Shown: positions 50,159 to 60,506, counted from the first letter of the stretch. The stretch: 64,000 bases of DNA from Bedellia somnulentella (GCA_963576735.1 OY755178.1:248001-312000), one strand, 5' to 3'. Translations and numbers: made by a program. Notes: a model not told the origin generated them from the letters alone.

Positions 50159-50644
50159 TGTTACGACATCTGTTCGCAAGTAGGAGATAGGATTTGCCAC
50201 TACTAGATAACAGATGGCGTTACTAGTATTCTAATAAGTAAAGGAATTACTAGATGTTTCTCGAATATCGACTTTTCGAGAATGTGGTACTAGAACTTTC
50301 TGTAATATTCGCGTATTTGAGATTTGGCATATATAAAGAGCGACGCGTGCTACGGAGTAATTCGAGTACGAAGAACTAAAGCGAGAACAAGCGAAATACT
50401 AGAGCGAAGAAATTAAATACGACAGTGCAGTGATATACGGATTACGGAAGTAAGCTTAACGGTGTGGACAGTGTTACTATAACGGAGTAAATTAGTGTTG
50501 TTAATTAGCGCGAGTATCGATAGTTAATTATCGATAGTGTTTGTTGTGTTGTGTAAAGTGCGTTATTGGTCAATAAATATAATTACACCTTATTGCACGA
50601 AAGTGTGACTGGTATTTATCAAATTAAGAACCCGGTACGTAACA
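50159..50644 (+). repeat. 5' LTR
   Basis: It is 486 bp, starting tgttacgacatctg and ending ccggtacgtaaca, with short inverted termini (tgttacg/cgtaaca). A TATA-like tatataaa lies at 50330-50337 and AATAAA at 50572-50577. Transcription would start in between. Confidence 0.95.
50330..50337 (+). promoter_or_regulatory. LTR TATA box
   Basis: tatataaa lies about 170 bp into the LTR, followed 30 bases on by a GC-containing stretch suitable for initiation. Confidence 0.6.
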
Positions 50645-50646
50645 AT

Positions 50647-50664
50647 TGGTGACAGAAGTGGATT
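50647..50664 (+). promoter_or_regulatory. Candidate primer binding site
   Basis: tggtgacagaagtgg starts two bases after the 5' LTR, the usual place for pairing with a tRNA 3' end (TGG complements CCA). The tRNA was not identified. Confidence 0.55.
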
Positions 50665-50669
50665 TGAAG

Positions 50670-53600
50670 ATGCCAGTTATGCCGAAGGAAGACGGAAGAG
50701 AGGGTGTGAAGACACGCGCTCAGAAAGCCGCAGAGGGTGAACAGCTGTCGGAAATGAGTTCATCGGTCACGAACCCTCGGAGTGACATTCCAGAGGAGAC
50801 GTCCGCGGTGACTAACGCGCCGTCTACATCAACGGCGCCGGCGGCCGCAACTAATACTGACTTGACGATGATAGTTGAAATGTTTCAAAGCATGCGTGAA
50901 GCACAACAAAGCATACAGGATGTTGTGAAAAACATACATTCGGAGGTACAGGATGTTAAAAAAAACATACATTCGGAGGTACAGGGTGTTGTGAAACAAG
51001 AAGTTCGTGAGTTGCGCGAGGAACAGCAAACTAAGTTCTCACAAGTTCTCACTGCGGTCAATGAAGTCAGTGGTCGGGTGGTTACTGTGGAAAAAGACGT
51101 AGAGCAGATGAAGGAGCAGGTAACCACTATTGAGAAAGATATCGATGACATGAAGACCGACTTCCGCGGAATGGAGAAAAGGGTTCTGCAGCTTGAATCA
51201 CGACCGGTCAAGGTTGTCTCCGGTGAGAATGTAGTAGCTGTCCATGGTCCTCGTGTGAAGGTTCCTCCCTACGACGGAACAACATCCTGGTCGGCGTATA
51301 GACATCAGTTCCAGACTGTTGCGGCTGCCAATGGTTGGACTGATGAACAGTGTTTGACTGCACTGACGGTGGCGCTCCGAGGTCAAGCACTGTCAGTAAT
51401 AGAGGTGCTGCCGACTCCGAGTGGTGGTTTCAAGGACCTGCTGGATGCGTTGGAGTCTCGCTATGGAGAGCGACACCTGGAGCACGTGTTCCGCGCTCAG
51501 CTGCGTGATAGGGTCCAGCGTTCCGGAGAGGGACTTCAGCAGTGGGCCCTTGAAATCGAGAAGCTCGTCCGCAAGGCCTATCCCAGTGTAGATCCGAAGA
51601 CGGTGGAAATGAACCTGGTGCAAGCATTCGTCGACGGCATCAGAGATATCGAAGTGAGAACAGCGGTGAGACTTCAACACCACACGTCTCTCAAGGATGC
51701 CTTGGCGAACGCTCTAGAAGTTGAAGCTTGCCGCCAGGATACGCGCCAAACTCATCGACTTCGTGAGATTGCGGAAGCAAATGAGGACGTCAAGGTCATT
51801 AAAGCACCCGTCGGAAGGAGTACTGGACCGATTTGTTATGGCTGCGGGAAAAGGGGCCATTTGAGATTAAGTTGCCCGCTGAGGAAGGAAGAAAAGAGGC
51901 AGGCAGAGGCTCCTGCCGCAAAGAAACGAGCATTAGCCAGGACCGGGGGGCAGGTGCTGGCTAGAGAGGAGAAAGCCCCGACAATGACCATCTCACAAGC
52001 CTGTAACGGGAACAGTTTGGTGATATTGGGCTGTGTCAATGATCAAGACTGTAAGATGACCCTTGATACTGGAGCGTCTAGAACGGTGATCAATCCGGCA
52101 CTGGTGAAAGCAGCGAATATCAAGTATAGCAGAGATACTAAGTGTCGGCTACTCTCCGCCTCTGGCCAGCGAATACCTGTCCTTGGTGAACTCTCAGTCA
52201 GGATGATGGTTGGCGAGACGTCGTATACTCATCAAGTCATTGTGGCTGAGATAATGGATGAATGCATACTAGGACTGGACTTTATGAAGAAATATAACTG
52301 CCGGATTGACATAACGAGAGGAATTTTCAAGTGTGGCCAGGAAGAAATCTTTATACTGGGTGGTCCCGTCGGTGAAGTGACATGCTTGAAAACCATCAAT
52401 ATTCCTGCGCGTTCTCAGAAGTTGGTTCCGGTGATGTTACCTGTAGACAGCGAGAAGAAGAGGCATCGTTGTGTGTTGATTGAAGAGACAGGGAAGAACG
52501 GGCCAAGGAAATTTCTGACAGCAAGAACTTTGGTTACAAGCAACAAGACGGCAATAGTGAAGGTAGTCAACCTTGACCAAGAAGATGTACAGCTTAAGCG
52601 GGGTGAAGTAGTTGGTCAGTGTGAAGAAGTAGTCTGGATGAGGAGCTGTCATTCTCCAAATGGGAAAGTCAAAGTGAAAGTCGATAATTCAACTGTAACT
52701 GACTTGTTAAGTGAGATCCAGGATGACTTATCTTACTTGGAGAGGATCAAGGTTAAACAGTTGCTGGTGAAATATGCTGACATCTTCTCAAATGCAGAAG
52801 GGGACTTAGGCAGAACATCTTTAGTGCAACACAGAATTGATACAGGGGACGAAAGACCTATTAGACAGAGAGCAAGGAGAATCCCAATCGCTAAGGAGAA
52901 AGAAGTTGAAGAATTGCTCGAAGACATGAAAAAGAAGAAGGTCATTAGTCCGTCCTCCAGTCCGTGGTGTTCTCCAGTGGTTCTTGTTAAGAAGAAAGAT
53001 GGAAGCACACGGTTTTGTGTTGACTACAGGCAACTGAACAACGTGACAAAGAAGGACAGCTATCCTTTGCCAAGAATAGATGACACTCTGGATACTTTGA
53101 GTGGCATGAAGTGGTTTTCAACCCTGGACTGCAAGTCAGGCTACTGGCAGGTGGAAATACATCCGACTGATAAAGAGAAGACTGCGTTTTCAACTGGAAA
53201 GGGTTTGTGGCAGTTTAACGTCATGCCTTTCGGTCTCTGCAACGCGCCAGCTACTTTTGAAAGGCTTATGGAGTGTGCGTTGGCGGGATTGGTTGGCGAG
53301 GCTTGCCTGGTGTACCTCGACGACGTGGTCATAATAGGCAAAAGCTTCCAAGACCATCTCAAGAACCTGGAACAAGTCTTTCAGAAAATTCGTGGAGCAA
53401 ACCTGAAACTGAATCCGAAGAAGTGCCGGCTGTTTAGAACTTCAGTGAACTATTTAGGACACGTAATCAGCCGAGAAGGAATTCAGACGGATCCGGAAAA
53501 GGTGGAAGCTGTGCAGAAATGGCCGACGCCAAAGGACAAAACAGACGTGCGAGCTTTTCTCGGCCTTTGCTCGTACTATCGACGTTTTGTAAAAGGGTTT

Positions 53601-55511
53601 TCTGAGATCGCCAAACCATTGCATCGGTTGACTGAAGATAAGAAAACCTTCTCTTGGGATGATGAATGCGAGTTATCTTTCAATGAGCTGAAGAAGAGGC
53701 TTTGCGAGACACCTATCCTTGGATATCCACAGCCAGAGGGACAGTACATCGTTGACAGCGATGCTAGTAATATGGCTATTGGTGGAGTGTTATCACAGAT
53801 CCAAGGTGACAAGGAAGTTGTGATCGGATATTTCAGCAAGTCTCTATCTAAAGCGGAAAGAAACTACTGCGTCACGAGAAAGGAACTTCTAGCTGTAGTG
53901 AAGACCTTACAGCATTTTTACAAGTATTTGATTGGGAGACCGTTCAAGCTTCGAACTGATCATGCTGCACTGAAATGGCTTCTCCAGTTCAAAAACCCGG
54001 AAGGACAGGTAGCTCGATGGATCGAACAGCTACAAGAGTATGACTTTTCTATCGAGCACCGTAGTGGTAAATCTCATGGCAATGCAGACGCGCTTTCACG
54101 TAGACCGTGTCCGGAAGACTGTAAACATTGTAGGAAGCAAGAGTCGAAGGAGGAGGTCGTGAAAGTGACTCGAATTTGTCCATTGGATGGATGGGAAACA
54201 GAAGCTATGCAGAAGGCCCAAGAAGAAGATGAGAACCTCAGACCCATCATGAAATGGAAGAAGGAAAAACACGATCAACCGGCTTGGAGTGAAGTAGCGT
54301 CCACAGGAGTGAGTACGAAAGCTTACTGGGCGCAATGGAACAGCCTGGTTCTGATCAATGGTCTACTGTACCGGAGGTGGGAGAAACCCAACGGTAAAGA
54401 AGAGCACCTACAATTGGTCGTGCCCAGAGCCAAGGTTAAAGATGTACTGCGGGAAACACATGACGGTGTTTCGGGCGGGCATCTTGGGGTAAATCGTACG
54501 TTGCAGAAGGTTCGTGCGAAGTTTTACTGGCTTCATTGTAGGGACGACGTACAGGACTGGTGCCGGAAATGTACAACGTGTGCCGCGGTGAAAGGTCCGC
54601 AGACCCGGAGTAGAGGGGGATTACGGTTGTACAATGTGGGAGCTCCCTGGGAGAGGATTGCCGTTGATGTGGCTGGACCGTTTCCACAATCAGAGTCCGG
54701 AAATAAATATTTCATGGTGGTGATGGATTACTTCACTAAGTGGCCTGAAGTGTTTGCCATACCCAATCAAGAAGCAATAACTGTGGCTACAAAACTGGTT
54801 GAGGAAGTGATCTGTCGATTTGGCGTGCCCCTGGAGATACACTCTGACCAGGGAAGAAATTTTGAGTCACAAGTATTTCAAGAGGTGTGCAAACTGCTTG
54901 GAATGCATAAAACCAGGACGACGCCATATCATCCTCAGTCAGATGGAATGGTGGAGAGGTTCAACCAAACACTGGAGAGACAGTTGGCGAAGATGGTTGA
55001 AAAACATCAGAAGGACTGGGACAAACACATTCCATTATTTTTACTGTCTTACCGGTCAGCTGTTCACGAAAGCACGAAGGAAACACCTGCTTTCGTCAAT
55101 TTCGGAAGAGAGCTACGATTGCCTGTAGATTTGTTGACAGGAGGGTCACCAGATGAGCCGCAGAGTGTAACTGAATATGTAAGCGATTTGAGGGAAAGAA
55201 TGCAAGATGTACATTCCCTAGTGCGTGAAAATGGTTTACATGCTAGTGAAAAGATGAAAACCAGATATGACCGTAAAGCTAACACGCCGCGTTTCGAAGA
55301 GGGTATGCTCGTCTGGTTACACAATCCAACTCGCCAGAAAGGGAAGTCCCCTAAGTTACAAAATAGGTGGGAAGGACCGTACAAGGTGGTCACTAGAATA
55401 AACGATGTAACGTACAGAATTCAACGCCAACCTAGAGGGGCTTGGAAAATAGTTCACATCGATCGACTTGCGAAGTACCATGGAAGCAATAATACTCGGG
55501 ACGAGTATTAA
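50670..55511 (+). CDS. gag-pol polyprotein of the Ty3/gypsy element
   Basis: The single frame has 1613 codons from the first ATG at 50670; the frame is open further upstream only from a TTG inside the primer site. Gag: coiled-coil region (residues about 70-175), then a retrotransposon capsid-like part and one CCHC knuckle at about 389-402. Protease: Leu-Asp-Thr-Gly-Ala-Ser at 465-470. Reverse transcriptase: Val-Asp-Tyr-Arg-Gln-Leu, then Tyr-Leu-Asp-Asp near 882. RNase H: Asp-Ser-Asp-Ala-Ser. Integrase: HHCC zinc part at about 1263-1307, catalytic Asp, Asp, Glu with 35 residues between the last two (near 1393 and 1429), and a GPY/F end (Trp-Glu-Gly-Pro-Tyr). No frameshift separates gag and pol, which is unusual for many gypsy lineages. 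Confidence 0.95.
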   Translation: MPVMPKEDGREGVKTRAQKAAEGEQLSEMSSSVTNPRSDIPEETSAVTNAPSTSTAPAAATNTDLTMIVEMFQSMREAQQSIQDVVKNIHSEVQDVKKNIHSEVQGVVKQEVRELREEQQTKFSQVLTAVNEVSGRVVTVEKDVEQMKEQVTTIEKDIDDMKTDFRGMEKRVLQLESRPVKVVSGENVVAVHGPRVKVPPYDGTTSWSAYRHQFQTVAAANGWTDEQCLTALTVALRGQALSVIEVLPTPSGGFKDLLDALESRYGERHLEHVFRAQLRDRVQRSGEGLQQWALEIEKLVRKAYPSVDPKTVEMNLVQAFVDGIRDIEVRTAVRLQHHTSLKDALANALEVEACRQDTRQTHRLREIAEANEDVKVIKAPVGRSTGPICYGCGKRGHLRLSCPLRKEEKRQAEAPAAKKRALARTGGQVLAREEKAPTMTISQACNGNSLVILGCVNDQDCKMTLDTGASRTVINPALVKAANIKYSRDTKCRLLSASGQRIPVLGELSVRMMVGETSYTHQVIVAEIMDECILGLDFMKKYNCRIDITRGIFKCGQEEIFILGGPVGEVTCLKTINIPARSQKLVPVMLPVDSEKKRHRCVLIEETGKNGPRKFLTARTLVTSNKTAIVKVVNLDQEDVQLKRGEVVGQCEEVVWMRSCHSPNGKVKVKVDNSTVTDLLSEIQDDLSYLERIKVKQLLVKYADIFSNAEGDLGRTSLVQHRIDTGDERPIRQRARRIPIAKEKEVEELLEDMKKKKVISPSSSPWCSPVVLVKKKDGSTRFCVDYRQLNNVTKKDSYPLPRIDDTLDTLSGMKWFSTLDCKSGYWQVEIHPTDKEKTAFSTGKGLWQFNVMPFGLCNAPATFERLMECALAGLVGEACLVYLDDVVIIGKSFQDHLKNLEQVFQKIRGANLKLNPKKCRLFRTSVNYLGHVISREGIQTDPEKVEAVQKWPTPKDKTDVRAFLGLCSYYRRFVKGFSEIAKPLHRLTEDKKTFSWDDECELSFNELKKRLCETPILGYPQPEGQYIVDSDASNMAIGGVLSQIQGDKEVVIGYFSKSLSKAERNYCVTRKELLAVVKTLQHFYKYLIGRPFKLRTDHAALKWLLQFKNPEGQVARWIEQLQEYDFSIEHRSGKSHGNADALSRRPCPEDCKHCRKQESKEEVVKVTRICPLDGWETEAMQKAQEEDENLRPIMKWKKEKHDQPAWSEVASTGVSTKAYWAQWNSLVLINGLLYRRWEKPNGKEEHLQLVVPRAKVKDVLRETHDGVSGGHLGVNRTLQKVRAKFYWLHCRDDVQDWCRKCTTCAAVKGPQTRSRGGLRLYNVGAPWERIAVDVAGPFPQSESGNKYFMVVMDYFTKWPEVFAIPNQEAITVATKLVEEVICRFGVPLEIHSDQGRNFESQVFQEVCKLLGMHKTRTTPYHPQSDGMVERFNQTLERQLAKMVEKHQKDWDKHIPLFLLSYRSAVHESTKETPAFVNFGRELRLPVDLLTGGSPDEPQSVTEYVSDLRERMQDVHSLVRENGLHASEKMKTRYDRKANTPRFEEGMLVWLHNPTRQKGKSPKLQNRWEGPYKVVTRINDVTYRIQRQPRGAWKIVHIDRLAKYHGSNNTRDEY

Positions 55512-55514
55512 TGT

Positions 55515-55524
55515 AAGGAGGGGG
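55515..55524 (+). promoter_or_regulatory. Polypurine tract
   Basis: aaggaggggg lies just before the 3' LTR (with taa between), the usual primer for plus-strand DNA synthesis. Confidence 0.85.
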
Positions 55525-55527
55525 TAA

Positions 55528-56013
55528 TGTTACGACATCTGTTCGCAAGTAGGAGATAGGATTTGCCACTACTAGATAACAGATGGCGTTACTAGTATTC
55601 TAATAAGTAAAGGAATTACTAGATGTTTCTCGAATATCGACTTTTCGAGAATGTGGTACTAGAACTTTCTGTAATATTCGCGTATTTGAGATTTGGCATA
55701 TATAAAGAGCGACGCGTGCTACGGAGTAATTCGAGTACGAAGAACTAAAGCGAGAACAAGCGAAATACTAGAGCGAAGAAATTAAATACGACAGTGCAGT
55801 GATATACGGATTACGGAAGTAAGCTTAACGGTGTGGACAGTGTTACTATAACGGAGTAAATTAGTGTTGTTAATTAGCGCGAGTATCGATAGTTAATTAT
55901 CGATAGTGTTTGTTGTGTTGTGTAAAGTGCGTTATTGGTCAATAAATATAATTACACCTTATTGCACGAAAGTGTGACTGGTATTTATCAAATTAAGAAC
56001 CCGGTACGTAACA
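55528..56013 (+). repeat. 3' LTR
   Basis: It is 486 bp, with no difference from the 5' LTR seen on base-by-base reading. The poly(A) signal AATAAA is at 55941-55946. Confidence 0.95.
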
Positions 56014-56017
56014 TTAT

Positions 56018-56886
56018 AATAATGGTGCCACCATTTCGTTAATATTTTATTATGCATAAAGATCAACATTCTAATTTATTTCCTCTAAGAGAAATAATCC
56101 TTTGCATTATGCTGGCACTTAAATTTAAACTCCTCAAACAACTATAACTACTAATAATAAGGAAACAAAACTCAAATTATGCTCGGAATGTTTTATCATT
56201 TCACACATTTTTTCCTCAAAAACTACAATAAATCGAAGGCGCGTGAAAATTTTCAATGGAAACTATACAGACATTCATAGTAAAAATCAAAGCGCAGTAA
56301 TTTAAGCACAGAATTACAGATAAACTAACACTAACTCTTTATAATTTATACTTTTATAAAATAAATATGGTTGTCAAGTCACTTCACTCTCACTGCCATC
56401 GTCGTTCATCCATTGACATAAATGAATCACGTTTAATTGTTAATATCACCTTTGCCGTGGTGTTAGAGATAATTTTGCAATGACACTGTAAAAATCGTTT
56501 CATGCCGTTGGCCGTATATTTGACAGATACAATGCTATTGGCCCTTTGAATGACCATTATGAGTCTTTTCTAATGCCGTTGGCCCGTATTTTGACAACAG
56601 CAGTGCTTTTTTGCGGCCTTTGGCATGTTGTTTGAAGCAAAAAATGCTCTTTTACGGCCATTCGCCCTTTCATTGTCCAATATAATGTTTTTTTACGGCT
56701 GTTAGCCTTAATTAACTCACGCAAATGCCAATGTACGTTCTAAAGCCTTAAAATTTGTGCCCAAATAAGCCGTATAGTAGCCGTATAGCCGTATATGTGC
56801 CTTTTACAGAACCAGTTCAAAATGCTTAAAGGATACAGTAATGCCTTGATTTGGCTGATATGCGGCTTCGACGTGTTTCTTGGGTA
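56018..56886. mobile_element. Motif-rich TIR element, right part
   Basis: This continues the element begun at 49518. It has about ten more words such as tgccgttggccgtat, ttttacggc and agccgtatagtagccgtatagccgtatatg (given here in pieces of one 56768-56797 cluster). It ends cgtgtttcttgggta at 56886. There is no coding sequence. Confidence 0.75.
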
Positions 56887-57039
56887 TAGAATTGCTGTGT
56901 GTATTATTTTGAATTGTAATATTTGATGGGAAGGTCAGTAATATGATATGAATATTTTAAGACACTTTAGATAACGTTATATTTTTTCATTTCAGTCATG
57001 GGTTCCAGCATATTTTTTTATAAACTGACTAAACCAATC

Positions 57040-57226
57040 TAAATCTAAATCAATCTAAATAATTAATTTATCGCTCTCACCTTCCAAAGGTTGTCTGGAA
57101 GAGATCGCTTTTAGCGATAAGACCGCCAATTGTACCTCCCTGTAAACTGTTTGATCATATTATAATTTATGTAAATTTGTGTTTGATGTGCAAAAAAGAG
57201 TTATTCTTTTCTATTCTAAACCCCAT
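57040..57226 (+). mobile_element. CR1/L2-like LINE 3' end
   Basis: It has caccttccaaaggttgtctgg, agatcgcttttagcgataag, accgccaattgtacc, tttgatgtgc and a ttctattct tail. It is the plus-strand counterpart of 38811-38960. Confidence 0.75.
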
Positions 57227-57523
57227 TACTTGGTTTCGGCAGAGAATTTTTAAAGGTTTCGTATTAAGGATTATGATTAGGGATGCAACGATACGTCTAT
57301 TACGATACCAATACGAATAAACGAATACATCGTAATGGCCAAATACGATAACGAATTACGATACGATTGCAGTACGATATTTGTTCAATACCATTTTGAT
57401 CAATTTATTGGATGCTTTGTTGTATGTTATTATTGTAAGATTAAGTGAAGTAAAATTATAAAAAAAGTTATGCATTTTCCATCAATATGTTTTAACAACA
57501 ATTTTAATAATTAACTCATATTT

Positions 57524-57776
57524 CGCATTCTCAGAACGAAATAGGCTCAGTCAAAAATTGTGATATTGAGTAGCAACCATAGATAAGCATAAAAAAGTAT
57601 GTTCTAAAACAAAGGCACTTATTGTTATAGGGACAGAAAGTTTGCTATCCTGTTTTTTTAACAATAAGTGCCTTTGTTTTACTATTCATCGGATAGAACA
57701 TACTTTTTATGTCTCTCTAGGATTGTAACTCAATATCGCTGTTCTTGACTTGAGCCTCTTTCGTTCTGAGAGTGCG
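57524..57776. repeat. 250-bp palindrome inside the hAT remnant
   Basis: The arms start cgcattctcagaacgaa (57524-57540) and end ttcgttctgagagtgcg (57760-57776). The inner arms aaaacaaaggcacttattg (57606 on) and caataagtgcctttgtttt (to 57680) pair perfectly. It is probably a MITE nested in, or an inverted duplication within, the hAT element. Confidence 0.8.
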
Positions 57777-58002
57777 ATTTTAAATTGTTTGTGATAACAC
57801 TTTTGTATTTACTTATGGTCCCTTTCGAAGTATATAGTTGATTAGTAATAGTATGATTAGCCATTGGTTCAATAGGGCCTTGTGCAGATATTGTGCTTGT
57901 AGCTGAGGCTTTTATTTCTGCTTTATACCTTGGGTCCAGAGCTGTAGCAAAAAAAACAGTTTTTATCGGACTCCGAGTTACAAAACCATGTCTCCATTTC
58001 AA
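57777..58002 (-). pseudogene. hAT transposase fragment
   Basis: It encodes Ala-Leu-Asp-Pro-Arg-Tyr-Lys, a hallmark near the C-terminal half of hAT (ZBED-like) transposases. The N-terminal BED finger and the C-terminal dimer domain are absent. Confidence 0.65.
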
Positions 58003-58309
58003 TACATAAATCCTGTGCTAACCTTCTAATACTTAAAATCATGTCTCTGTTCGAACATGATTGATTCCATTCTTTTAAAATGCTGTTCACAATGGGAATG
58101 ACATCTGCTGCATTCCAAAAAAAATTGGAAATGAATGTATCGTAAAAATATCGTATCGTAATATTAAGATGACGAATGATCGTAAAGGTTTACGATTATC
58201 GCCGATATACGATTATCGTATTGGTATCGTTGCATCCCTAATTATGATCACTATTTATCCAAATTAACTTCAAGTAACATCAATAACGACATCATTGGTT
58301 TGAACTGGT

Positions 58310-58440
58310 TTGAAAGCTACAAATCCCAAAGAGGGCTAGCCAAAGTTTTAGAATAAAGAAATCAGCAGCCGTTTTTGGAAGTTGAATAGTAAAAGGATTG
58401 TATAATAAAGGATGATGGTTGAGAAGTGTCCAGCTATATA
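58310..58440 (-). repeat. Diverged repeat A
   Basis: It keeps ctacaaatcccaaagagggc, tagccaaagttttagaat and ttttggaagttgaatag. The ends are lost. Confidence 0.5.
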
Positions 58441-58469
58441 GCCTTACATACACTTAGAATGTCCAATAC

Positions 58470-58612
58470 GGGTAGAATGTTAGTAGAGGACGACCACGGA
58501 GAACACACTTGGACCAAATTGAGAGTGTGCTCAAAAAGGCTGGCGTCCGAAGTATGAAGAATAAAAGAGCATGTATGAAAAGATTGATGGATGTAAACGA
58601 AGCTAGAGAGTA
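58470..58612 (+). mobile_element. RTE-type LINE C-terminal relic
   Basis: It encodes Arg-Gly-Arg-Pro-Arg-Arg-Thr, then Val-Leu-Lys-Lys-Ala-Gly-Val-Arg-Ser-Met-Lys-Asn-Lys-Arg, and Val-Asn-Glu-Ala-Arg. It is a better-preserved member of the family at 10846 and 31795, cut off by repeat B. Confidence 0.75.
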
Positions 58613-58829
58613 ATAAATAAATAAATAAAGAATAAATAAAGGAAAGAAAAATTTCGACACAGGCGGGATTCGAACCCGCGACCTCGGGAATACGCCCCCG
58701 TCGCTCTTGCCAATTGAGCTACCGTGTCAATGGCTGCCAGCGTGAAATTCTTCTATCCTTTATTTCGTTTACACGTTTTAGTAGTGTTTGCGTTTCCTAC
58801 CTCCGAATTTTTTTACTAATTCGGAAATC

Positions 58830-59332
58830 AAAATCAAAATCAATTTTATTTGCGTCAATGTGGTACAATTAAGATGTTGCATTATTACAATTGGTCCATC
58901 ACATTTAACTATGTATGCTAGCATGCAAATATTTACATTAAAAAAAAAATACAATAAATTTATTAGCTATATTTATTTAATTTAAATAGCCGCAAATTTC
59001 AAATCATATTATTATTCTGAAAAAAAATCATTGAGTTCATAAAAACATTTTTCTATCAGCCATTTTTTTAGCTCACGTTTCAGTAAATTGAGTCTTAGAG
59101 TTTTAAATTCTCTTGGTATCTTATTATAGATCCTAGCTATCATTACATTGCAATTTCGTTTTCCCAAAGCAGTACCCGCGGTTGGAACTATACGTTTAAA
59201 TGGATCCAATGAATGTTGTCTAGTATTACTGGGGTAACATGCAAAAAGATCATTATTTTGTCTCACAAACAAACAAGCTTCATAAATATAGAGGCAGGTG
59301 AGGGTCAATACTTTTAATTCTTGGAAGGCCAC
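58830..59332 (-). mobile_element. 5'-truncated LINE 3' end with (attttg)n-type tail
   Basis: The minus strand has the C-terminal coding part (59332-59012), a 3' UTR, and the tail attgattttgattttgattt at 58828-58847. It is nested in repeat B. Confidence 0.75.
59012..59332 (-). pseudogene. LINE polymerase C-terminal fragment
   Basis: The 106 codons include Leu-Tyr-Ile-Tyr-Glu-Ala, Arg-Ile-Tyr-Asn-Lys-Ile-Pro and Cys-Phe-Tyr-Glu-Leu-Asn-Asp-Phe, the conserved end of Jockey-group ORF2 proteins. It is a different family from 34806-35269. Confidence 0.7.
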
Positions 59333-59445
59333 TTGTCTATCTTTTCAGATAGAATGTAAATGTTGAAAACGCCTAACTATCACATAATTCAAATCTTTTT
59401 GTTCATGAAAACCTCATGTGGGGATTATTACTAATAAATAAAGAA

Positions 59446-59755
59446 TAAATAAACGAAAGAAAAATTTTTTTTTCGACACAGGGGGGTGAGAACCCGCGAC
59501 CTCGGGTATACGCCCCCGTCGCTCTTGCCAATTGAGCTACCGTGTCAATGGCTGCCAGCGCGAAATTCTTCTATCCTTTATTTCGTTTACACGTTTTAGT
59601 AGTGTTTGCGTTTCCTACCTCCGAATTTTTTTACTAATTCGGAATCGGGTTTCGAATCCCGCCTGTGTCGAAATTTTTCTTTCCTTTATTTATTCTTTAT
59701 TTATTAGTAATAATCCCCACATGAGGTTTTCATGAACAAAAAGATTTGAATTATG
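59446..59755. mobile_element. Repeat B inverted pair
   Basis: A minus unit with tRNA-like module (59463-59642) abuts a plus 3' end (59643-59755: gaatcccgcctgtgtcg, pyrimidine tail, taatccccacatgagg). The layout is like 37735-38240. Confidence 0.75.
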
Positions 59756-59858
59756 CGAAGCTAGAGAGGTTTGTCAGGATCGTACGAAGTGGCGATTAAT
59801 AGTCTCTGCCTACCCCAATGGGAACTAATGGCGTGAGTATATGTATGTGTGTATGTAC
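59756..59858 (+). mobile_element. RTE-type LINE 3' end
   Basis: It has gaagctagagaggtttgtca, ggatcgtacgaagtggcga, tctgcctaccccaatggg and ggcgtgagtatatgtatg. It lacks the upstream part. Confidence 0.75.
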
Positions 59859-60506
59859 GGGTAGAAGTAGGTTAGTCCTATTATTACCGAGATCATTTAT
59901 TCTTTCTGTCTTGGGATATTTACTGAATAAATTATCTCAATAATAATTGTAGCTCTAAGTTAGCATAAACTTAGACGCGTTTTTTTAAATCAAAGTTGAT
60001 GGAAAAGAAAATAAATTCAAACATCTATAGTGAACATCACCAAATAAAACGAAATCACAATATAGCGGTAGCACCGTGACGCCGCGAGGAAATTGTATAA
60101 CGGCTTTTAGCGCTAAGCAAAATAATCGCAGAATTTACATGAAATTTGATTAAGATGTCGTGATTTGGATCAATTTGGGCCAGTTTGGTTTGTAAATTTA
60201 GTTATGTAAGGTGAGGTAATTCTGATGAAGCCTATTACATAATGTACGATGACTCCTCATTATCGTGTGTACTACCAGAACACACGTACAGGTAGAATGG
60301 AAATCATCTTAAATTTTAATTGAGTTTTTTTGCTTCTTTTGTTCTGCAGTATTATGATTTATTAGCTACATCATATATTTCTCGTCAAGGATGAAGTAGA
60401 AAGTTAATATGTGTGATTTATACATACAATACATATTAAGCTCTTTGTTTTTGCTTACTTCAATTCTTAAAAAAACTGCTTATGGAGCTATAAACCTAAA
60501 TACCTT
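59859..60506. other. AT-rich intergenic stretch, nothing recognised
   Basis: There is no long frame, repeat end or tandem structure visible. Confidence 0.4.

Larger units (their letters stand above)
50159..56013 (+). mobile_element. Complete Ty3/gypsy LTR retrotransposon
   Basis: The two 486-bp LTRs are identical by eye. A 4-bp duplication ttat lies at 50155-50158 and 56014-56017. The element has a primer-binding-site candidate at 50647, one open gag-pol, and a polypurine tract at 55515-55524. There is no env gene. Identical LTRs plus an intact frame point to a very recent insertion. It is nested in the motif-rich TIR element. Confidence 0.95.
57278..58240. mobile_element. hAT element remnant, perfect 8-bp TSD
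   Basis: The inverted ends tagggatgcaacgatac/gtatcgttgcatcccta are flanked by attatgat at 57270-57277 and 58241-58248. The inner ends are rich in tacgata/tatcgta words. A broken transposase piece lies on the minus strand at 57777-58002, and a 250-bp palindrome at 57524-57776. At 963 bp it is internally deleted and non-autonomous. Confidence 0.92.
58620..59445 (-). mobile_element. Repeat B copy split by a LINE fragment
   Basis: The reverse unit runs 59445-59333 and 58829-58620, interrupted by the LINE piece 58830-59332. The tRNA-like module at about 58652-58728 has tail, B box, A box and the gacacggtag start. The flanks of the LINE piece rejoin within the gacaagtgg...ttccgaatt part of the unit. 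Confidence 0.7.

Noticed and set aside
50646..50669. A TTG start for gag-pol upstream of the ATG
   Set aside because: It lies within the presumed primer binding site. The first ATG at 50670 is the better start.
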